A stretch of DNA of 64,000 nucleotides from Streptomyces phaeolivaceus (GCF_009184865.1 NZ_CP045096.1:10052137-10116136), one strand, 5' to 3'. Numbered from the stretch's first letter, positions 40,503 to 50,256 are shown. Made by a program: numbers and translations. The notes: generated from the sequence alone by a model not told the origin.

Positions 40503-42140
40503 TCAGAGGCCCTGGGTGAGGAAGGTGGCGTCGGGGACCTGGACGGTTTCGGGGGCGGTGCGGGGGAGGAGGCCGAGGATCTGGGCGGCGACGTACTGGG
40601 CGGACATCATGGCTCCTTCCTGCCAGCCGGGCAGGGGGGACGCCTGGTCGCCGACGACGTAGAAGCGGCCGTCGCCTTCGGGCTGGAGGAGCTGCTTGTA
40701 GGCGACCTGGTGGCCGGGGTCGGCCGGGTCCCAGTCGGCCCAGCCGCCGAGCTGGTGGGGCACCTTGTGCCAGGCGATGGTGACGCCCAGGTCCTGGGGC
40801 ACGGTGGTCTTCTCCAGGAACTCGCGGTGCAGCTGAGCCGCGCCGTCCCGGGCCAGGCGCAGCCGGTCGCCCGGCGCGAGCTTGCCCATCTCCTCGGCGT
40901 GGTCGCCGAAGTTGTAGGCCCCGGTGAGGGTGCCTGTCTTGGAGAAGTAGTCGTTGGAGGGGTACCAGAACTGGGTGATGGGATGGTCGGTCCAGCTGAT
41001 GCCGCCGTAGATCTGGTTGTGGTCGTTCTCCCAGAACCGGCGGTTGGCCTGCCAGCCGACCTTGCAGGTCGGCGCGAAGTCCACCGCTCCCACGGCGTTG
41101 CGGAACTCTGGGGAGAAGCCGCTCAGTGTGAGCCGCTTGAGCACTGGGAGCGGGATGTTGCTCACGCAGTAGTCGGCCGACGCCGTCAGCTCCTGGCCCC
41201 CCGAGCGGTAGGTGACAGTGACGCCGTCGCCCGTCAGATCGACCGTCGTGACCTCGGCCTTGAGCTCGACGGTCACGTCGTACTCGGCGGTGATCCGCTC
41301 GGTGAGAGCGTGGACGATCTTGTCCATGCCGCCGACCGGCTGGAACATCGTGGCCTGCCACAGATAGTCCACAGGCTGGTAGAAGCGGTGCTTCCAGAAC
41401 TCCGACGCGACCAGGTCGGCCAGGGCCAGCGGGGGCGCGGGCCGGGGAAACTCCTGGACCTCCAGGGGCTCGGCGTAGCCGGAGCGGGTGGAGCCGTGGT
41501 ACTCGCCCTCCTCGTCCAGGTCGCCGAACTTGCGCAGCAGGTCCCGCAGCAGACCGGTGAACTCGTCTCCGTCGGTCAGGGTGGCGGACAGGAGCGCGGC
41601 GAGGTGGCCGCGGGTGTCGTTGGCGATCCGCCGGTTGCGCCAGGGGCGGCCGGGCGGGGTGTGGCCCGCGCGGTGCACGGCGTTCGCCGTGGTCTCCATG
41701 ATGTACGGCTCCAGCGCCACTCCGAGGTCGGTGCAGTACTTCAGGACGCGGCGGTGGTGGTACGGGATGCGGCCGGGGCCGAGGTTGAGGTAGAGGCCCT
41801 TGTCGAAGGCGCAGGTGTGGGTCAGGACCGGGCTGTCACCCTCGCCGTTGAGTTCGTGCAGCTTGTCGCCCTTGCGGGCGGTGCGGTTGCGACCGCCGGT
41901 ACGGGTCTGGGGCTCCAGGACCGTGCACCGGTAGCCGAGCCTGCCCAGTTCGTAGGCGGCGGTCAGCCCGCCGACCCCCGCGCCGAGGATCAGCACCGAC
42001 TTCTCCTCGCCGGCTGCCGCGCGTGGTGCGGCGGCGAAGTCCGGCGCGGAGCCTTCGCCGGAACTCAGCGGACCGGCGAGGCCGGACATGGCTTGGTAGA
42101 GCGCCTGTGCGGACGGATCAGCCGGCGTGCGTGTGGTCAT
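40503..42140 (-). CDS. FAD-dependent amine oxidase (L-amino-acid oxidase-like)
   Basis: 545-residue flavoprotein. The dinucleotide motif VLILGAGVGGLTAAYELGRLGY with the downstream LEPQTRTGGRNRT (about residues 48-86) is typical of flavin monoamine and L-amino-acid oxidases. The C-terminal FYVVGDQASPLPGWQEGAMMSAQYVAAQIL is the second FAD-binding motif. It would oxidise an amine or amino acid to the imine with hydrogen peroxide as by-product. No signal peptide is seen; the N-terminal 45 residues are a flexible lead. No pathway partner is adjacent, so the substrate remains open. Confidence 0.88.
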   Translation of the reverse strand: MTTRTPADPSAQALYQAMSGLAGPLSSGEGSAPDFAAAPRAAAGEEKSVLILGAGVGGLTAAYELGRLGYRCTVLEPQTRTGGRNRTARKGDKLHELNGEGDSPVLTHTCAFDKGLYLNLGPGRIPYHHRRVLKYCTDLGVALEPYIMETTANAVHRAGHTPPGRPWRNRRIANDTRGHLAALLSATLTDGDEFTGLLRDLLRKFGDLDEEGEYHGSTRSGYAEPLEVQEFPRPAPPLALADLVASEFWKHRFYQPVDYLWQATMFQPVGGMDKIVHALTERITAEYDVTVELKAEVTTVDLTGDGVTVTYRSGGQELTASADYCVSNIPLPVLKRLTLSGFSPEFRNAVGAVDFAPTCKVGWQANRRFWENDHNQIYGGISWTDHPITQFWYPSNDYFSKTGTLTGAYNFGDHAEEMGKLAPGDRLRLARDGAAQLHREFLEKTTVPQDLGVTIAWHKVPHQLGGWADWDPADPGHQVAYKQLLQPEGDGRFYVVGDQASPLPGWQEGAMMSAQYVAAQILGLLPRTAPETVQVPDATFLTQGL

Positions 42141-42676
42141 GGATCACCTTTCGGGTCGGGCGCAAGGGTGCCGCTCCCGGTTCGTCCGGCTCCTGTTGGC
42201 CCGCGCGGGGCCGAAGCCCCGAGTGACCGGCCGCGAGATGGCCCCGAAGAGCACGAGACCCGGCCGTGGAGTGCCGCGCGAAGTACGAGTACGGTCTGCG
42301 CCAGGGTCCTTCCCGATCCACCAGGAGCGGACGCCGACCGTCCGGGCGAGCGCACGAGACAGAAGCTGACACACAACTGGCGTACGCCCGCGCCCTTCGG
42401 TCCGTGTCGGACAACCCTCGAACGAAGCAGCGGTCCAACATCACTGGCAAGCGATCCAGGTTCGGTGGCAGAGGGCAGAGGGCAGAGGGCAGAGGGCAGA
42501 GGACGCGGCAAGCCGCGATGGGGCTGCCGGGAATGAGACCCCTGCGGCGCATGGCCCTGGGCGGCGCGGCCACGGCACCGGGCGGTGCAGAATTTGCGCG
42601 GACGACGGGTGGACTCGGGCAGCCGCCGGACGCGACTGGGGCCCTGGGAGCGGCGGTTCGCCGGAGGTACCCGGTT
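42141..42676. other. About 530 bases without a gene, with a short tandem repeat
   Basis: It contains the promoter side of the amine oxidase gene and a simple repeat at 42467-42501. Open frames here are shadows with arginine-rich translations; the frames through the repeat read periodic nonsense. I see no RNA gene or attachment site. Confidence 0.45.
42467..42501. repeat. Five perfect tandem copies of GGCAGAG
   Basis: The heptamer GGCAGAG repeats five times without interruption. Purine-rich tandem heptamers can slip and vary in number between strains. It lies in non-coding DNA between the amine oxidase gene and a hypothetical gene, so the length change would not alter a protein. Confidence 0.8.
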
Positions 42677-43135
42677 TTAGCCGCAGCTCTCGACCTGGAG
42701 TGAGTACCGGTTGGGCCCGTGGATGACGGTGCGGCGCAGGATCTGGGCACGGATGAGCCGGACGGTCGGCGGGATCGGGACGCGGACAGCTTCGCGACTC
42801 CAGCGGAGCCACAGGGCGTGATCGCCGAGTTCGGCGGCCTTGGTGAGCTTTTCGAGGGACAGGAGCTTGCTGCTTCGGTCGATCTCGATGCTGATGAGCC
42901 GGCCTTTGCCGGAACGGTGCTTGAGCTGGAGATCGAGCCGCCGGGGGCGCGGTTGCTCTGGCTCTGCCGGAAGCCAGACCTCCCGCTGGGCGTTGTAGCC
43001 AAGGCTGTCGGCCCACTGAGCAGTCGAATCGGTCAGGAACCTGGTCACCTGGTGCGCGGTCAGGTCGGTGAAGTGCCGGCTGTTGAGCCAGGTCCGTAAG
43101 GAGTGGGCGGCGGCATCCAGCCCTGTGTTCGGCAT
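42677..43135 (-). CDS. Hypothetical protein
   Basis: 152-residue cytoplasmic protein. The middle reads RRLDLQLKHRSGKGRLISIEIDR followed by a helix (LSLEKLTKAAELGDHALWLRW), a strand-helix order reminiscent of PD-(D/E)XK nuclease-like domains, with Asp in LDLQ and Glu/Asp in IEID. The motif is incomplete (no clear lysine), so nuclease function is only a suggestion. It has no operon partner; an IS701 remnant follows on its promoter side. Confidence 0.5.
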   Translation of the reverse strand: MPNTGLDAAAHSLRTWLNSRHFTDLTAHQVTRFLTDSTAQWADSLGYNAQREVWLPAEPEQPRPRRLDLQLKHRSGKGRLISIEIDRSSKLLSLEKLTKAAELGDHALWLRWSREAVRVPIPPTVRLIRAQILRRTVIHGPNRYSLQVESCG

Positions 43136-43289
43136 GGCGCGAGTATCCAGGGCGGCACTGACACCGCTACCAGCGCCCGCCCCGGTAAGGAGCGCCTTCG
43201 GGAAGGCCGCCTAACTTCGAACGAGTCGATTGGCCCTACCTGAGCGAGCATCGAGTGGGGTGTCGAACGCTGGTTCAACCGCCCGCGAT

Positions 43290-43505
43290 CGTAAGCGGGT
43301 TGCTGTCGTGCTCCGCCGTGCGCTTCCGCCCTGTCGGCGACGCCGTCGAGCGGCCGATCCGGGCCGCCGCCTCAGCCGAGCAGGGCTGGCGGGACGGCAT
43401 CCTGCCCAATCGCTGGCTGCTGGCTGCTGATCGAGTGGCCGAAGAGGCCCAAGCTCCCCCCGGCTGCTGGCCGTCCAACTTGCCGGCCTACCGGCTCCGC
43501 TCGGA
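43290..43505 (+). pseudogene. IS701-family transposase C-terminal remnant
   Basis: Translated frames contain NRWLLA, then AEEAQAPPGCWPSNLPA, matching the IS701 transposase segment of the form WLLxEWPxxAExPxxYWLSNLPA. A frameshift separates the two pieces near 43425. Only the C-terminal third is present and no ends are visible. It overlaps the 3' end of the AraC-type gene slightly. Confidence 0.55.
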
Positions 43506-45095
43506 CTCGCGCTGCTGGTAGTCGCGCGGAGACAGTCCGTGGAAGCGGGAGAAGGCGGCGCTGAACGTGGGTAGGTGGGCGTACCCGATCCGGCGCGCGA
43601 CGGCGCTGGGCGGGGCGCCCCCGGAGAGCAGGTCGCGAGCGATGCGCATGCGGGCGGCGTAGCGCCAGCGACCCAGTGTCATACCTGTCTCGTCACGGAA
43701 GGCACGGTGGATCTCAGCGTCGGCACCAACACCGTGCGTCCCGCCAGGCTCGCTGATGAGACGCAGGCACTCCATCGCGACGGCCCGCGCGCGCGGATGC
43801 GTGGGCATGGGCACCGACAGCGCTCGCTGCGCGGCAACCTGTTCCGCGAACAGGTCGAGGATGTGGCGGGGGTTGTGGTCGTCAGGACGCAGCCCGGACC
43901 GGGCGCTGATCGAGCAGAACATCAAGTAGTCGTCCCACGCGGGCGAGAACCGCACCTGCAGCGGCTCTGTCAGTTGGAGGTCGCCGGTGCTCGCGTTGCC
44001 CAGCGGCAGGGAGACGGAGTTCTCGCGGAGGCCGGTGACATGCTCCATTCCTGCGGGGATCCAGGTCGCCACCCCTCGCTCCCGCTCGTAGCGTCGGTCG
44101 CCGATGTCCAGGTATCCACTGCCTCGATACATCCAGCTGAGGACGTGGATGTCGTTGGTGTGCGACGGCGTGCTGGCCGCGGGCAGCATCTCGGGCGCGG
44201 CGGGCGTGTCCGTCCTGCGCATCATCCGGATCAGGTCGTCGGTCTGCCGTGCCGCCGCTGCCCGTTGCGTCAGCCCGCCGGCGCCGGGTCGGGCGGAGAG
44301 CTCCCGTCCGAACTCGTGAGGGGTGAGGCCGAACCGTCTCTTGAAGGCCCGCGTGAGGCCGTTGCGGCTGGCGAAGCCCACGCGAGCGGCCACCTGGTCC
44401 ACGTCGTAACCGGCGGTGAGGAACTCCACGGCGGCGCCGAGTCGGCAGAGCAGCCGCCACTGCTCGAACGTGAGCCCGGTGTCGGCGAGGAAGTCACGGC
44501 GAAGGGTGCGCGCGCTGGAGAGCACCCGCGCGGCCCATTGCTCGACCGTGAGGTCGAGCGCGGGGTCGCGAAGCAGTTCCTCGGCGACTGCTCTGGCTCC
44601 GAGGGCTCGCGGCATCGCCGGCGGGGCGACCCCCTCTGAATCAGGACTTCGGCCGACCTCGACGGGTGCCGGCGAGCGCGAGTCAGGACGCCGAAGGAGC
44701 TCCTCGATCGCCTCGGGGGAGTATCCGCTGCGGCTGAAGGGAGTGACCTGCAGGTTGAAGAGCTGGATCAACCAGTCCTGCCAGCCACGGGGAACGTCGA
44801 ACCGCGTCAGTTCCGACGGCCCCCAAGCGCCGACGTCGGCGTGGGGCCTCAGCGGAAAGGCGACGGTGCCTGGCTCAGTGATGATCGCCCGCTCCGACCG
44901 GCCGTCTGCGGGAATCCAGGCACCTTCGCCGGCCTTGAGGCGGAGCACCGGCCCGCCGTCGACGCGCACCCGCGCCACGCCCGTGCGAACCCAGAGCAGC
45001 AGCGGTCGAACGGGCGCATCCGCCGGACCCAACCGCGCGCTCGGAATCGGCGGCGGTTCGCCGGCGCCTGCGGCGAACGAGGAGGGAGCCATCAC
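43488..45095 (-). CDS. Double AraC-family regulator (two sensor-HTH units in one chain)
   Basis: 535-residue protein made of two complete AraC-like units in tandem. Unit 1 has a cupin-like start (about 25-80; VRPLLLWVRTGVARVRVDGG) and an HTH_18 pair (about 180-262; TRAFKRRFGLTPHEF). Unit 2 has its own sensor (about 310-385; IHVLSWMYRGSGYLDIGDRR) and HTH pair (about 450-530; FSAAFSRFHGLSPRDYQ). Ordinary AraC proteins have one unit of about 300 residues. It diverges from the siderophore gene cluster over a 127-base region with an iron box, so it likely controls siderophore uptake in response to the loaded siderophore, as AraC-type siderophore regulators do. Confidence 0.85.
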   Translation of the reverse strand: MMAPSSFAAGAGEPPPIPSARLGPADAPVRPLLLWVRTGVARVRVDGGPVLRLKAGEGAWIPADGRSERAIITEPGTVAFPLRPHADVGAWGPSELTRFDVPRGWQDWLIQLFNLQVTPFSRSGYSPEAIEELLRRPDSRSPAPVEVGRSPDSEGVAPPAMPRALGARAVAEELLRDPALDLTVEQWAARVLSSARTLRRDFLADTGLTFEQWRLLCRLGAAVEFLTAGYDVDQVAARVGFASRNGLTRAFKRRFGLTPHEFGRELSARPGAGGLTQRAAAARQTDDLIRMMRRTDTPAAPEMLPAASTPSHTNDIHVLSWMYRGSGYLDIGDRRYERERGVATWIPAGMEHVTGLRENSVSLPLGNASTGDLQLTEPLQVRFSPAWDDYLMFCSISARSGLRPDDHNPRHILDLFAEQVAAQRALSVPMPTHPRARAVAMECLRLISEPGGTHGVGADAEIHRAFRDETGMTLGRWRYAARMRIARDLLSGGAPPSAVARRIGYAHLPTFSAAFSRFHGLSPRDYQQRESERSR

Positions 45096-45133
45096 GTCCT
45101 AACCCTATGGCAGTTTGCGCACACCATTGAGGG

Positions 45134-45152
45134 TAAGGTTTGCCTAACTTTA
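45134..45152. promoter_or_regulatory. DmdR/IdeR-type iron box
   Basis: TAAGGTTTGCCTAACTTTA matches the 19-bp actinobacterial iron box (TWAGGTTAGSCTAACCTWA) at 17 positions. It lies between the AraC-type gene and the siderophore-interacting-protein gene, so iron-loaded DmdR/IdeR should repress transcription on one or both sides when iron is plentiful. Confidence 0.8.
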
Positions 45153-45222
45153 GCAGTGCGCGCCCTCCCTATGCCGGTGTGCGACTCCTGCCTGCGCAGC
45201 GACCGGAAAGGCCAGTTCCCGC

Positions 45223-47079
45223 ATGCCCAAGACCTCGCGCCGACTCACCGTACGCCGGCCGACCCTGCGTGAGGCCGAGGTGGTCAGGACCGTCGACATC
45301 ACCCCGGGAATGCGTCGGGTCACGCTGAGCGGCCGACAGTTGCGTGCGTTCACCGCCGCGGACGGCTTCGCGCGGCCGGCCTTCGAGTCCCCGGGCTTCG
45401 ACGACGACCTCACGTTCTACTTCCCGTACCCGGGCCGGCGCGATCCGGTGCTCCCGGTCCAGGGCGAGGCCAAGTTGATCGTGCCCAAGGGGCCTCGACC
45501 GCTGTCGAGGGCCTACACGGTCCGCCGGTGGGACCCCGAGGCCGGCGAGCTGGATGTGGACTTCGTCAAGCACGGGGTGGGCGCGGGAACGACGTGGGCC
45601 TCTCGCACGAAGCCGGGTGACCGGATCCACCTCAGCGGCCCGAGCACGTCCAAGGCGTTCCCGGTCGGCGCCGACTGGTTGCTCGTGGCGGGCGACGACA
45701 CCGCGCTCCCCGCGATCGGCCGCCTGCTCGACGAGCTCCCGCCCGACACCCGTGCGCGGGTGTTCATCGAGGTCGCCGAGGACGCCCATCGCCAGGAGCT
45801 GCGCGAGCTGCCCGGGGTCGATGTGACGTGGCTGGTCCGCCACGGCGCGACGGACGGGACCGTGTCGCTGCTCACCGAGACGGTCCGCGGTGCCGAGTGG
45901 TGGTCGGGCCAGGTGTTCGTGTGGCTGGCCGGTGAGCACAAGGCCGTCCGGGACATCCGCCGGCACCTGGTCGAGGACCGTGGCGTGCCCAAGGAGGACA
46001 TCGACTTCGCCGGCTACTGGCGTCGCTCCGAGGTCGCCGCTCTGGAGTCCGACGGGGCGGTGCCCGACCCGGAGAGGACGGTCACCCCGTTCCAGAAGCT
46101 CCACGACCTGACCGAGCTCGTCGCGCCCATCGCGATCCGCACCGCCGTCGAGCTGGGCGTTCCCGATCTGCTCTCCCGCGGCGTGACCGGCGTGACCGAG
46201 CTGGCCGCCAAGGTCGGCGCCGACGAGCGCGCGCTGGGCAAGCTGCTGCGTTATCTGCACACCCTGGACGTGGTGACCGAGACGGAACCGGGTCACTACG
46301 CGCTGACGCCGGTCGGCGACGTCCTCACTCTCGAGTTCATCGCCGACCGGCTGCACTCCGCCGGGGTGGTCGGTCGCGAGATGCTCGGGATCCACGGCCT
46401 CACGGAGTCGGTCCGCACCGGCCGGCCCGCCTATGCCTCGGTCACCGGCCGGACCTTCGCCGACGTGCGAGCCGAGCAGGACTACGAGGACCGTCACCTG
46501 GAGCGCCTGGCGAGGTTCCAGCCCGCACTGGCCGAACCGATCGCCCACTCCGGCCTGCTCGCCGGAGTCCGGCACCTGGTGCTCCACTCCGGTGGCGCCG
46601 GCGCCCACGCCCGTGAGTACGTCGCCGCCCACGAAAGCCTGCGCGTGACGATCTGCGCCCTGCCCGCCCAGGCCGACTGGCTGCGCCGCGACCTGCCCGC
46701 CACGATTCCCGACGAGCGGCAACGCGCGCGGGTCGGCGTGCTGGAGCAGTCCGTCTTCGAGCCCGGCCCGGCGGCCGACGCCGTACTGGTCAGCCGCGCC
46801 TTCAAGACCCTGCCCGACGCCGACGCCGCCCACGCACTGCGCCGGGCGGCGGAGAACCTTGTCCCCGGTGGACGGGTGCTGCTGATCGAGGAGGTCTTCG
46901 ACACCGATGAGCTCGACGAGCACGACGGCGAGGCAGACCTGATCGGCCTGGTCTGCCACGGCTCCGGCCTGCGCACCCCGGCGGAGCTGGACGCCGTCAT
47001 CGCCCGCGCCGGCCTCACGCGCAGGGCGGCGCACACCGTCGGCCTGGGCGCCACCGTCCATGAGCTCCACCGTCTATGA
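45223..47079 (+). CDS. Siderophore-interacting protein fused to a methyltransferase-like domain
   Basis: 618-residue fusion. Residues 15-265 are a SIP/ViuB-type flavin reductase: RAYTVR (96-101) binds FAD, GDDTALPAIGR (157-167) is the NADPH-domain motif and the typical C-terminal helix ends KEDIDFAGYWRR. It reduces Fe(III)-siderophore to release iron in the cytoplasm. Residues 280-618 resemble an O-methyltransferase (winged-helix dimerisation part ITELAAKVG-like, then LVLHSGGAGAHAREY at the SAM-loop position and VPGGRVLLIEEVF). The SAM loop lacks the canonical GxGxG, so activity is doubtful. It is the first gene after the iron box and is followed by the siderophore ABC genes. Confidence 0.87.
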   Translation: MPKTSRRLTVRRPTLREAEVVRTVDITPGMRRVTLSGRQLRAFTAADGFARPAFESPGFDDDLTFYFPYPGRRDPVLPVQGEAKLIVPKGPRPLSRAYTVRRWDPEAGELDVDFVKHGVGAGTTWASRTKPGDRIHLSGPSTSKAFPVGADWLLVAGDDTALPAIGRLLDELPPDTRARVFIEVAEDAHRQELRELPGVDVTWLVRHGATDGTVSLLTETVRGAEWWSGQVFVWLAGEHKAVRDIRRHLVEDRGVPKEDIDFAGYWRRSEVAALESDGAVPDPERTVTPFQKLHDLTELVAPIAIRTAVELGVPDLLSRGVTGVTELAAKVGADERALGKLLRYLHTLDVVTETEPGHYALTPVGDVLTLEFIADRLHSAGVVGREMLGIHGLTESVRTGRPAYASVTGRTFADVRAEQDYEDRHLERLARFQPALAEPIAHSGLLAGVRHLVLHSGGAGAHAREYVAAHESLRVTICALPAQADWLRRDLPATIPDERQRARVGVLEQSVFEPGPAADAVLVSRAFKTLPDADAAHALRRAAENLVPGGRVLLIEEVFDTDELDEHDGEADLIGLVCHGSGLRTPAELDAVIARAGLTRRAAHTVGLGATVHELHRL

Positions 47080-47150
47080 GCTCCAACTTCCGTGAGCTCC
47101 ACCGCTCCACCGCGACTGAACCCGTTCACCCCGAGAAGAAGAGAACGCCC

Positions 47151-48161
47151 ATGAGCAACACGTCCCTGATGAGACGCGGCGCAGCCCTTGCCGCCACGCT
47201 GCTGAGCGCGTCGCTCGTCCTCACCGCCTGCGGCGGTGACGGCGACGACACCGGAGACAAGGCTGCCGCGACCGGCGGCGACAAGGCCGCCGAGACCCGC
47301 AGCGTCAAGGCCGAGAACGGCACCGTCGAGATCCCCACCGACCCCAAGCGAATCGTCACGATCGGCAACACGAACCTCCCCTTCCTCGACCTGGGTGGCA
47401 AGCCGGTGGGTGTCACCGAGGTGTCCGAGTCCGAGCTCGACGTGCTGCCAAAGGACCAGAGGACCGCGTACGACGCGGCCGAGGTCATCGGCGACAGCGG
47501 TGGCGAGGTGGACCTCGAGAAGCTCGCCGCTCTCAAGCCGGACCTCATCCTGGTCCAGTTCTCCTCGGACGACTGGGACAAGGTCGGCAAGCAGCTTGAG
47601 GCGGTCGCCCCGACCGTGTCCTGGAGCCTCGACACCGAGTGGAAGGCCTTCGCCGACGCGATCGCGGAGGCAGGCGACACCGCGGAAGCGCTCAAGCAGC
47701 AGAAGGCGGAGTTCAAGGAGAAGGTCACCAAGATCCAGGAGACCTACAGCAAGATCATCAAGGGCACCTCGTTCGTCGATGTCTCCCGCGGGGACTGGAG
47801 CGATCCCGGAACGTTCTACATCGCGGACATCGGCTGCTCCGAGATCGCCCGGGACGACATCGGCCTGGACCTCCCCCAGGCGGCCGAGGGCAAGGACCCC
47901 CTGGCCTACGAGTCCCTGCCGTTCGAGCAGATCGGTGAGCTGTCCAAGTACGACGTGGTCACCTACCCCGTCGGCGAGGACGGCAAGCCGACAGAGCCCT
48001 TCAAGTCGGTGGTCGCGACCAACACCTGGAAGGCGCTGCCCGCCGTGAGTTCCGGTCGGGCGCTGGGGGTCTTCTGCCCCGGGAACAACTCCTACGGGCC
48101 CGTGAACCGGTACCTGGACTCGCTCGACAGCGCACTGGCGACCCTCCCCGGTAAGCAATGA
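47151..48161 (+). CDS. Iron-siderophore ABC transporter substrate-binding lipoprotein
   Basis: 336-residue FepB/FhuD-type binding protein. The signal peptide ends in LVLTACG with lipid-attachment Cys27 and is followed by an Asp/Gly/Lys linker. The mature domain has GTVEIPTDPKRIVTIG, LKPDLILVQFSSDDWDKVGKQ and a long connecting helix, the helical-backbone fold of siderophore-binding proteins. ATG 47151 fits the signal peptide, with a purine-rich AGAAGAAGAGA upstream. Its stop overlaps the first permease start (ATGA). Confidence 0.92.
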   Translation: MSNTSLMRRGAALAATLLSASLVLTACGGDGDDTGDKAAATGGDKAAETRSVKAENGTVEIPTDPKRIVTIGNTNLPFLDLGGKPVGVTEVSESELDVLPKDQRTAYDAAEVIGDSGGEVDLEKLAALKPDLILVQFSSDDWDKVGKQLEAVAPTVSWSLDTEWKAFADAIAEAGDTAEALKQQKAEFKEKVTKIQETYSKIIKGTSFVDVSRGDWSDPGTFYIADIGCSEIARDDIGLDLPQAAEGKDPLAYESLPFEQIGELSKYDVVTYPVGEDGKPTEPFKSVVATNTWKALPAVSSGRALGVFCPGNNSYGPVNRYLDSLDSALATLPGKQ

Positions 48162-49201
48162 CGGCCCTCGCCCTTCGGCAGGACGGTCCGGGCACCAAGA
48201 AGGTGCCCGGACCGCGTCGTCGTCTGCTCGGCCTGGTCGTCGCGCTGGTGGTACTGGCGGTCCTGCTGGTGCTGAGTGTCATGATCGGATCGACGGCGAT
48301 CCCGCCGTCGGTGGTGTGGGACGCGCTGTTCCACTCCTCGGCCCAGACCGACCAGTTCGCGATCCGTGACTTCCGGCTGCCGCGCACGATCGTGGGTCTG
48401 GTCGTCGGTGTTGCCCTCGGTCTGTCGGGTGCGTTGATCCAGGCGCTCACCCGTAATCCGCTGGCCGATCAGGGTGTCCTCGGTGTCGATGCCGGCGCTT
48501 CCTTCACGGTGACGGTCGCGGTGGGCCTGCTCGGTGTCGGCGATGTCCAGGGCTATATGTGGTTCGCGTTCGGGGGGGCGTTGATCGTCACGCTCCTGGT
48601 GCTCGCCCTCGGGTCGACGCGGCAGGGTTCCTCGCCGGTGGTCATGGTGCTCGCCGGGGTCTGCGTCGGCGCTGTGCTCGGCGGCGCCAGAGAGGCGCTC
48701 CAGTTGACCGACCCGGACGCCTTCGACGCGATGCGGAACTGGAACGCCGGGTCGATCGCGGGCCGCCCGCTGGACGTCGTGTGGCCGGTCGTGCCGTTCT
48801 TCGTGGTGGCGGTCGTGCTGGCCTTCGCGGTGTCGGGCTCGCTCAACGCTCTGGCGCTGGGCGACGAGCTGGCGGTCGCCCAGGGGGTCCGGCTGGCACG
48901 TACCCGGGTGCTCGCGGTGATCGCGCTCACCCTCCTCGCCGGCGGCGCCACCGCGATCGCCGGACCCATCGGATTCGTCGGCCTCATGGTGCCGCACGTG
49001 GCCCGTTGGATCGTCGGCCCGGACCAGCGCTGGATCTTCGCCTACAGCATCCTCCTCGCCCCGAGCCTGCTGCTGTTCTCCGACATCCTCGGCCGCGTCG
49101 TGATGAGACCCGGCGAGATCCCCGTCGGTATCGTCACCGCCTTCGTCGGCGCCCCCGTTCTCGTCGCGCTGGCGCGGCGGAAGAAATCGAGCGGACTATG
49201 A
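48158..49201 (+). CDS. FecCD-family iron-siderophore ABC permease (first subunit)
   Basis: 347-residue permease with about nine or ten membrane segments. DFRLPRTIVGLVVGVALGLSGALIQALTRNPLADQGVLGV is the conserved FecCD opening, of which the core RNPLADQ is visible near residue 105; GPIGFVGLMVPHVARWIVG is the conserved late cytoplasmic loop that contacts the ATPase. It forms a heterodimer with the next permease. ATGA overlaps on both sides show tight coupling. Confidence 0.92.
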   Translation: MTALALRQDGPGTKKVPGPRRRLLGLVVALVVLAVLLVLSVMIGSTAIPPSVVWDALFHSSAQTDQFAIRDFRLPRTIVGLVVGVALGLSGALIQALTRNPLADQGVLGVDAGASFTVTVAVGLLGVGDVQGYMWFAFGGALIVTLLVLALGSTRQGSSPVVMVLAGVCVGAVLGGAREALQLTDPDAFDAMRNWNAGSIAGRPLDVVWPVVPFFVVAVVLAFAVSGSLNALALGDELAVAQGVRLARTRVLAVIALTLLAGGATAIAGPIGFVGLMVPHVARWIVGPDQRWIFAYSILLAPSLLLFSDILGRVVMRPGEIPVGIVTAFVGAPVLVALARRKKSSGL

Positions 49202-50256
49202 ACACGCACATTCCGCCGGTGGACCTCGGCCGGCGGGTGCTGGTGCTGCGGCACCGGCGGATCGCGATACTGCTGCGGTGGCGCTCGGTCGTCGTCTGCG
49301 CGGTGCTCGCGGTCGCGATCGCCGTTACGGCGGTGCTCGCGCTGATGACCGGCTCGTACACGCTGGGCCCCGGGCAGGTGCTCTCCGCACTGACCGGCGG
49401 GGAGAGCGGCATCGTCCACGACATCGTGGTCGAGTGGCGGCTGCCCCGGGTGGCCGCGGCGGTGATGTTCGGCGCGGCCCTGGGGGTGAGCGGGGCGGTC
49501 TTCCAGTCACTGCTGCGCAACCCTCTCGCCGACCCCGGCATCATCGGGCTCTCCGAAGGCTCCTACACCGGCGCGCTGATCGTGATCCTGGTCGTCAACG
49601 GCACCTATGTGCAGCTGGTCGGCGGGGCGCTGCTGGGCGGGGCGGCCACCGCGGTGGCCGTGTACCTCCTCGCCCACCGGCGAGGGGTGCAGGGGTTCCG
49701 GCTGATCATCGTCGGTATCGGCGTCTCGGCGATGCTCGCGTCGCTCAACACCTGGCTGATCCTGAAGGCCGATCTGGACCAGGCGATGTCCGCGGCGGCG
49801 TGGCGTGCCGGGTCGTTGAACGGTGTGTCGTGGGACCGGGTCGTGGTCGGTGGTGCCTGTATCGCCGTACTCCTGCTGGTGGCCGGGGTGTTGAGCCGAC
49901 CGATGCGGCAGTTGGAGCTGGGTGACGAGGCGGCGGCTTCGCAGGGGGTGCGGGTCTCGCCGGTACGCCTCGGCCTGATCCTGGTGGGAGTGGCGTTGAC
50001 GGCGACGGTGACGGCCGCGTCGGGGCCGATCGCGTTCATCTCCCTGGTCGCCCCGCAGATCGGACGCCGGCTCGCGCGCACCGCCGGGATCACTCTCGCC
50101 CCCGCCGCCTTCGTCGGGGCGCTGTTGTGTCTGGTGTCGGACTATGTCGCCCAGCACGTCGCGCCCACGCCGTTGCCGGTCGGCATCATCACTGTCGTGC
50201 TCGGTGGCGGCTACCTCGGATACCTGCTGTTCACCGAAGCCAGGAGACGCCTGTGA
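49198..50256 (+). CDS. FecCD-family iron-siderophore ABC permease (second subunit)
   Basis: 352-residue partner permease. It has the same landmarks: [31 protein letters not shown] and [19 protein letters not shown]. The N-terminal 35 residues are a polar lead ahead of the first membrane helix. Its TGA overlaps the GTG of the ATPase gene, which is cut short, so this importer has lost its own energy-coupling subunit. Confidence 0.92.
   Translation: MNTHIPPVDLGRRVLVLRHRRIAILLRWRSVVVCAVLAVAIAVTAVLALMTGSYTLGPGQVLSALTGGESGIVHDIVVEWRLPRVAAAVMFGAALGVSGAVFQSLLRNPLADPGIIGLSEGSYTGALIVILVVNGTYVQLVGGALLGGAATAVAVYLLAHRRGVQGFRLIIVGIGVSAMLASLNTWLILKADLDQAMSAAAWRAGSLNGVSWDRVVVGGACIAVLLLVAGVLSRPMRQLELGDEAAASQGVRVSPVRLGLILVGVALTATVTAASGPIAFISLVAPQIGRRLARTAGITLAPAAFVGALLCLVSDYVAQHVAPTPLPVGIITVVLGGGYLGYLLFTEARRRL

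Noticed and set aside
42677..43135. PD-(D/E)XK nuclease assignment for the hypothetical protein
   Set aside because: The Asp and Glu positions fit loosely, but the lysine is absent; kept as hypothetical.
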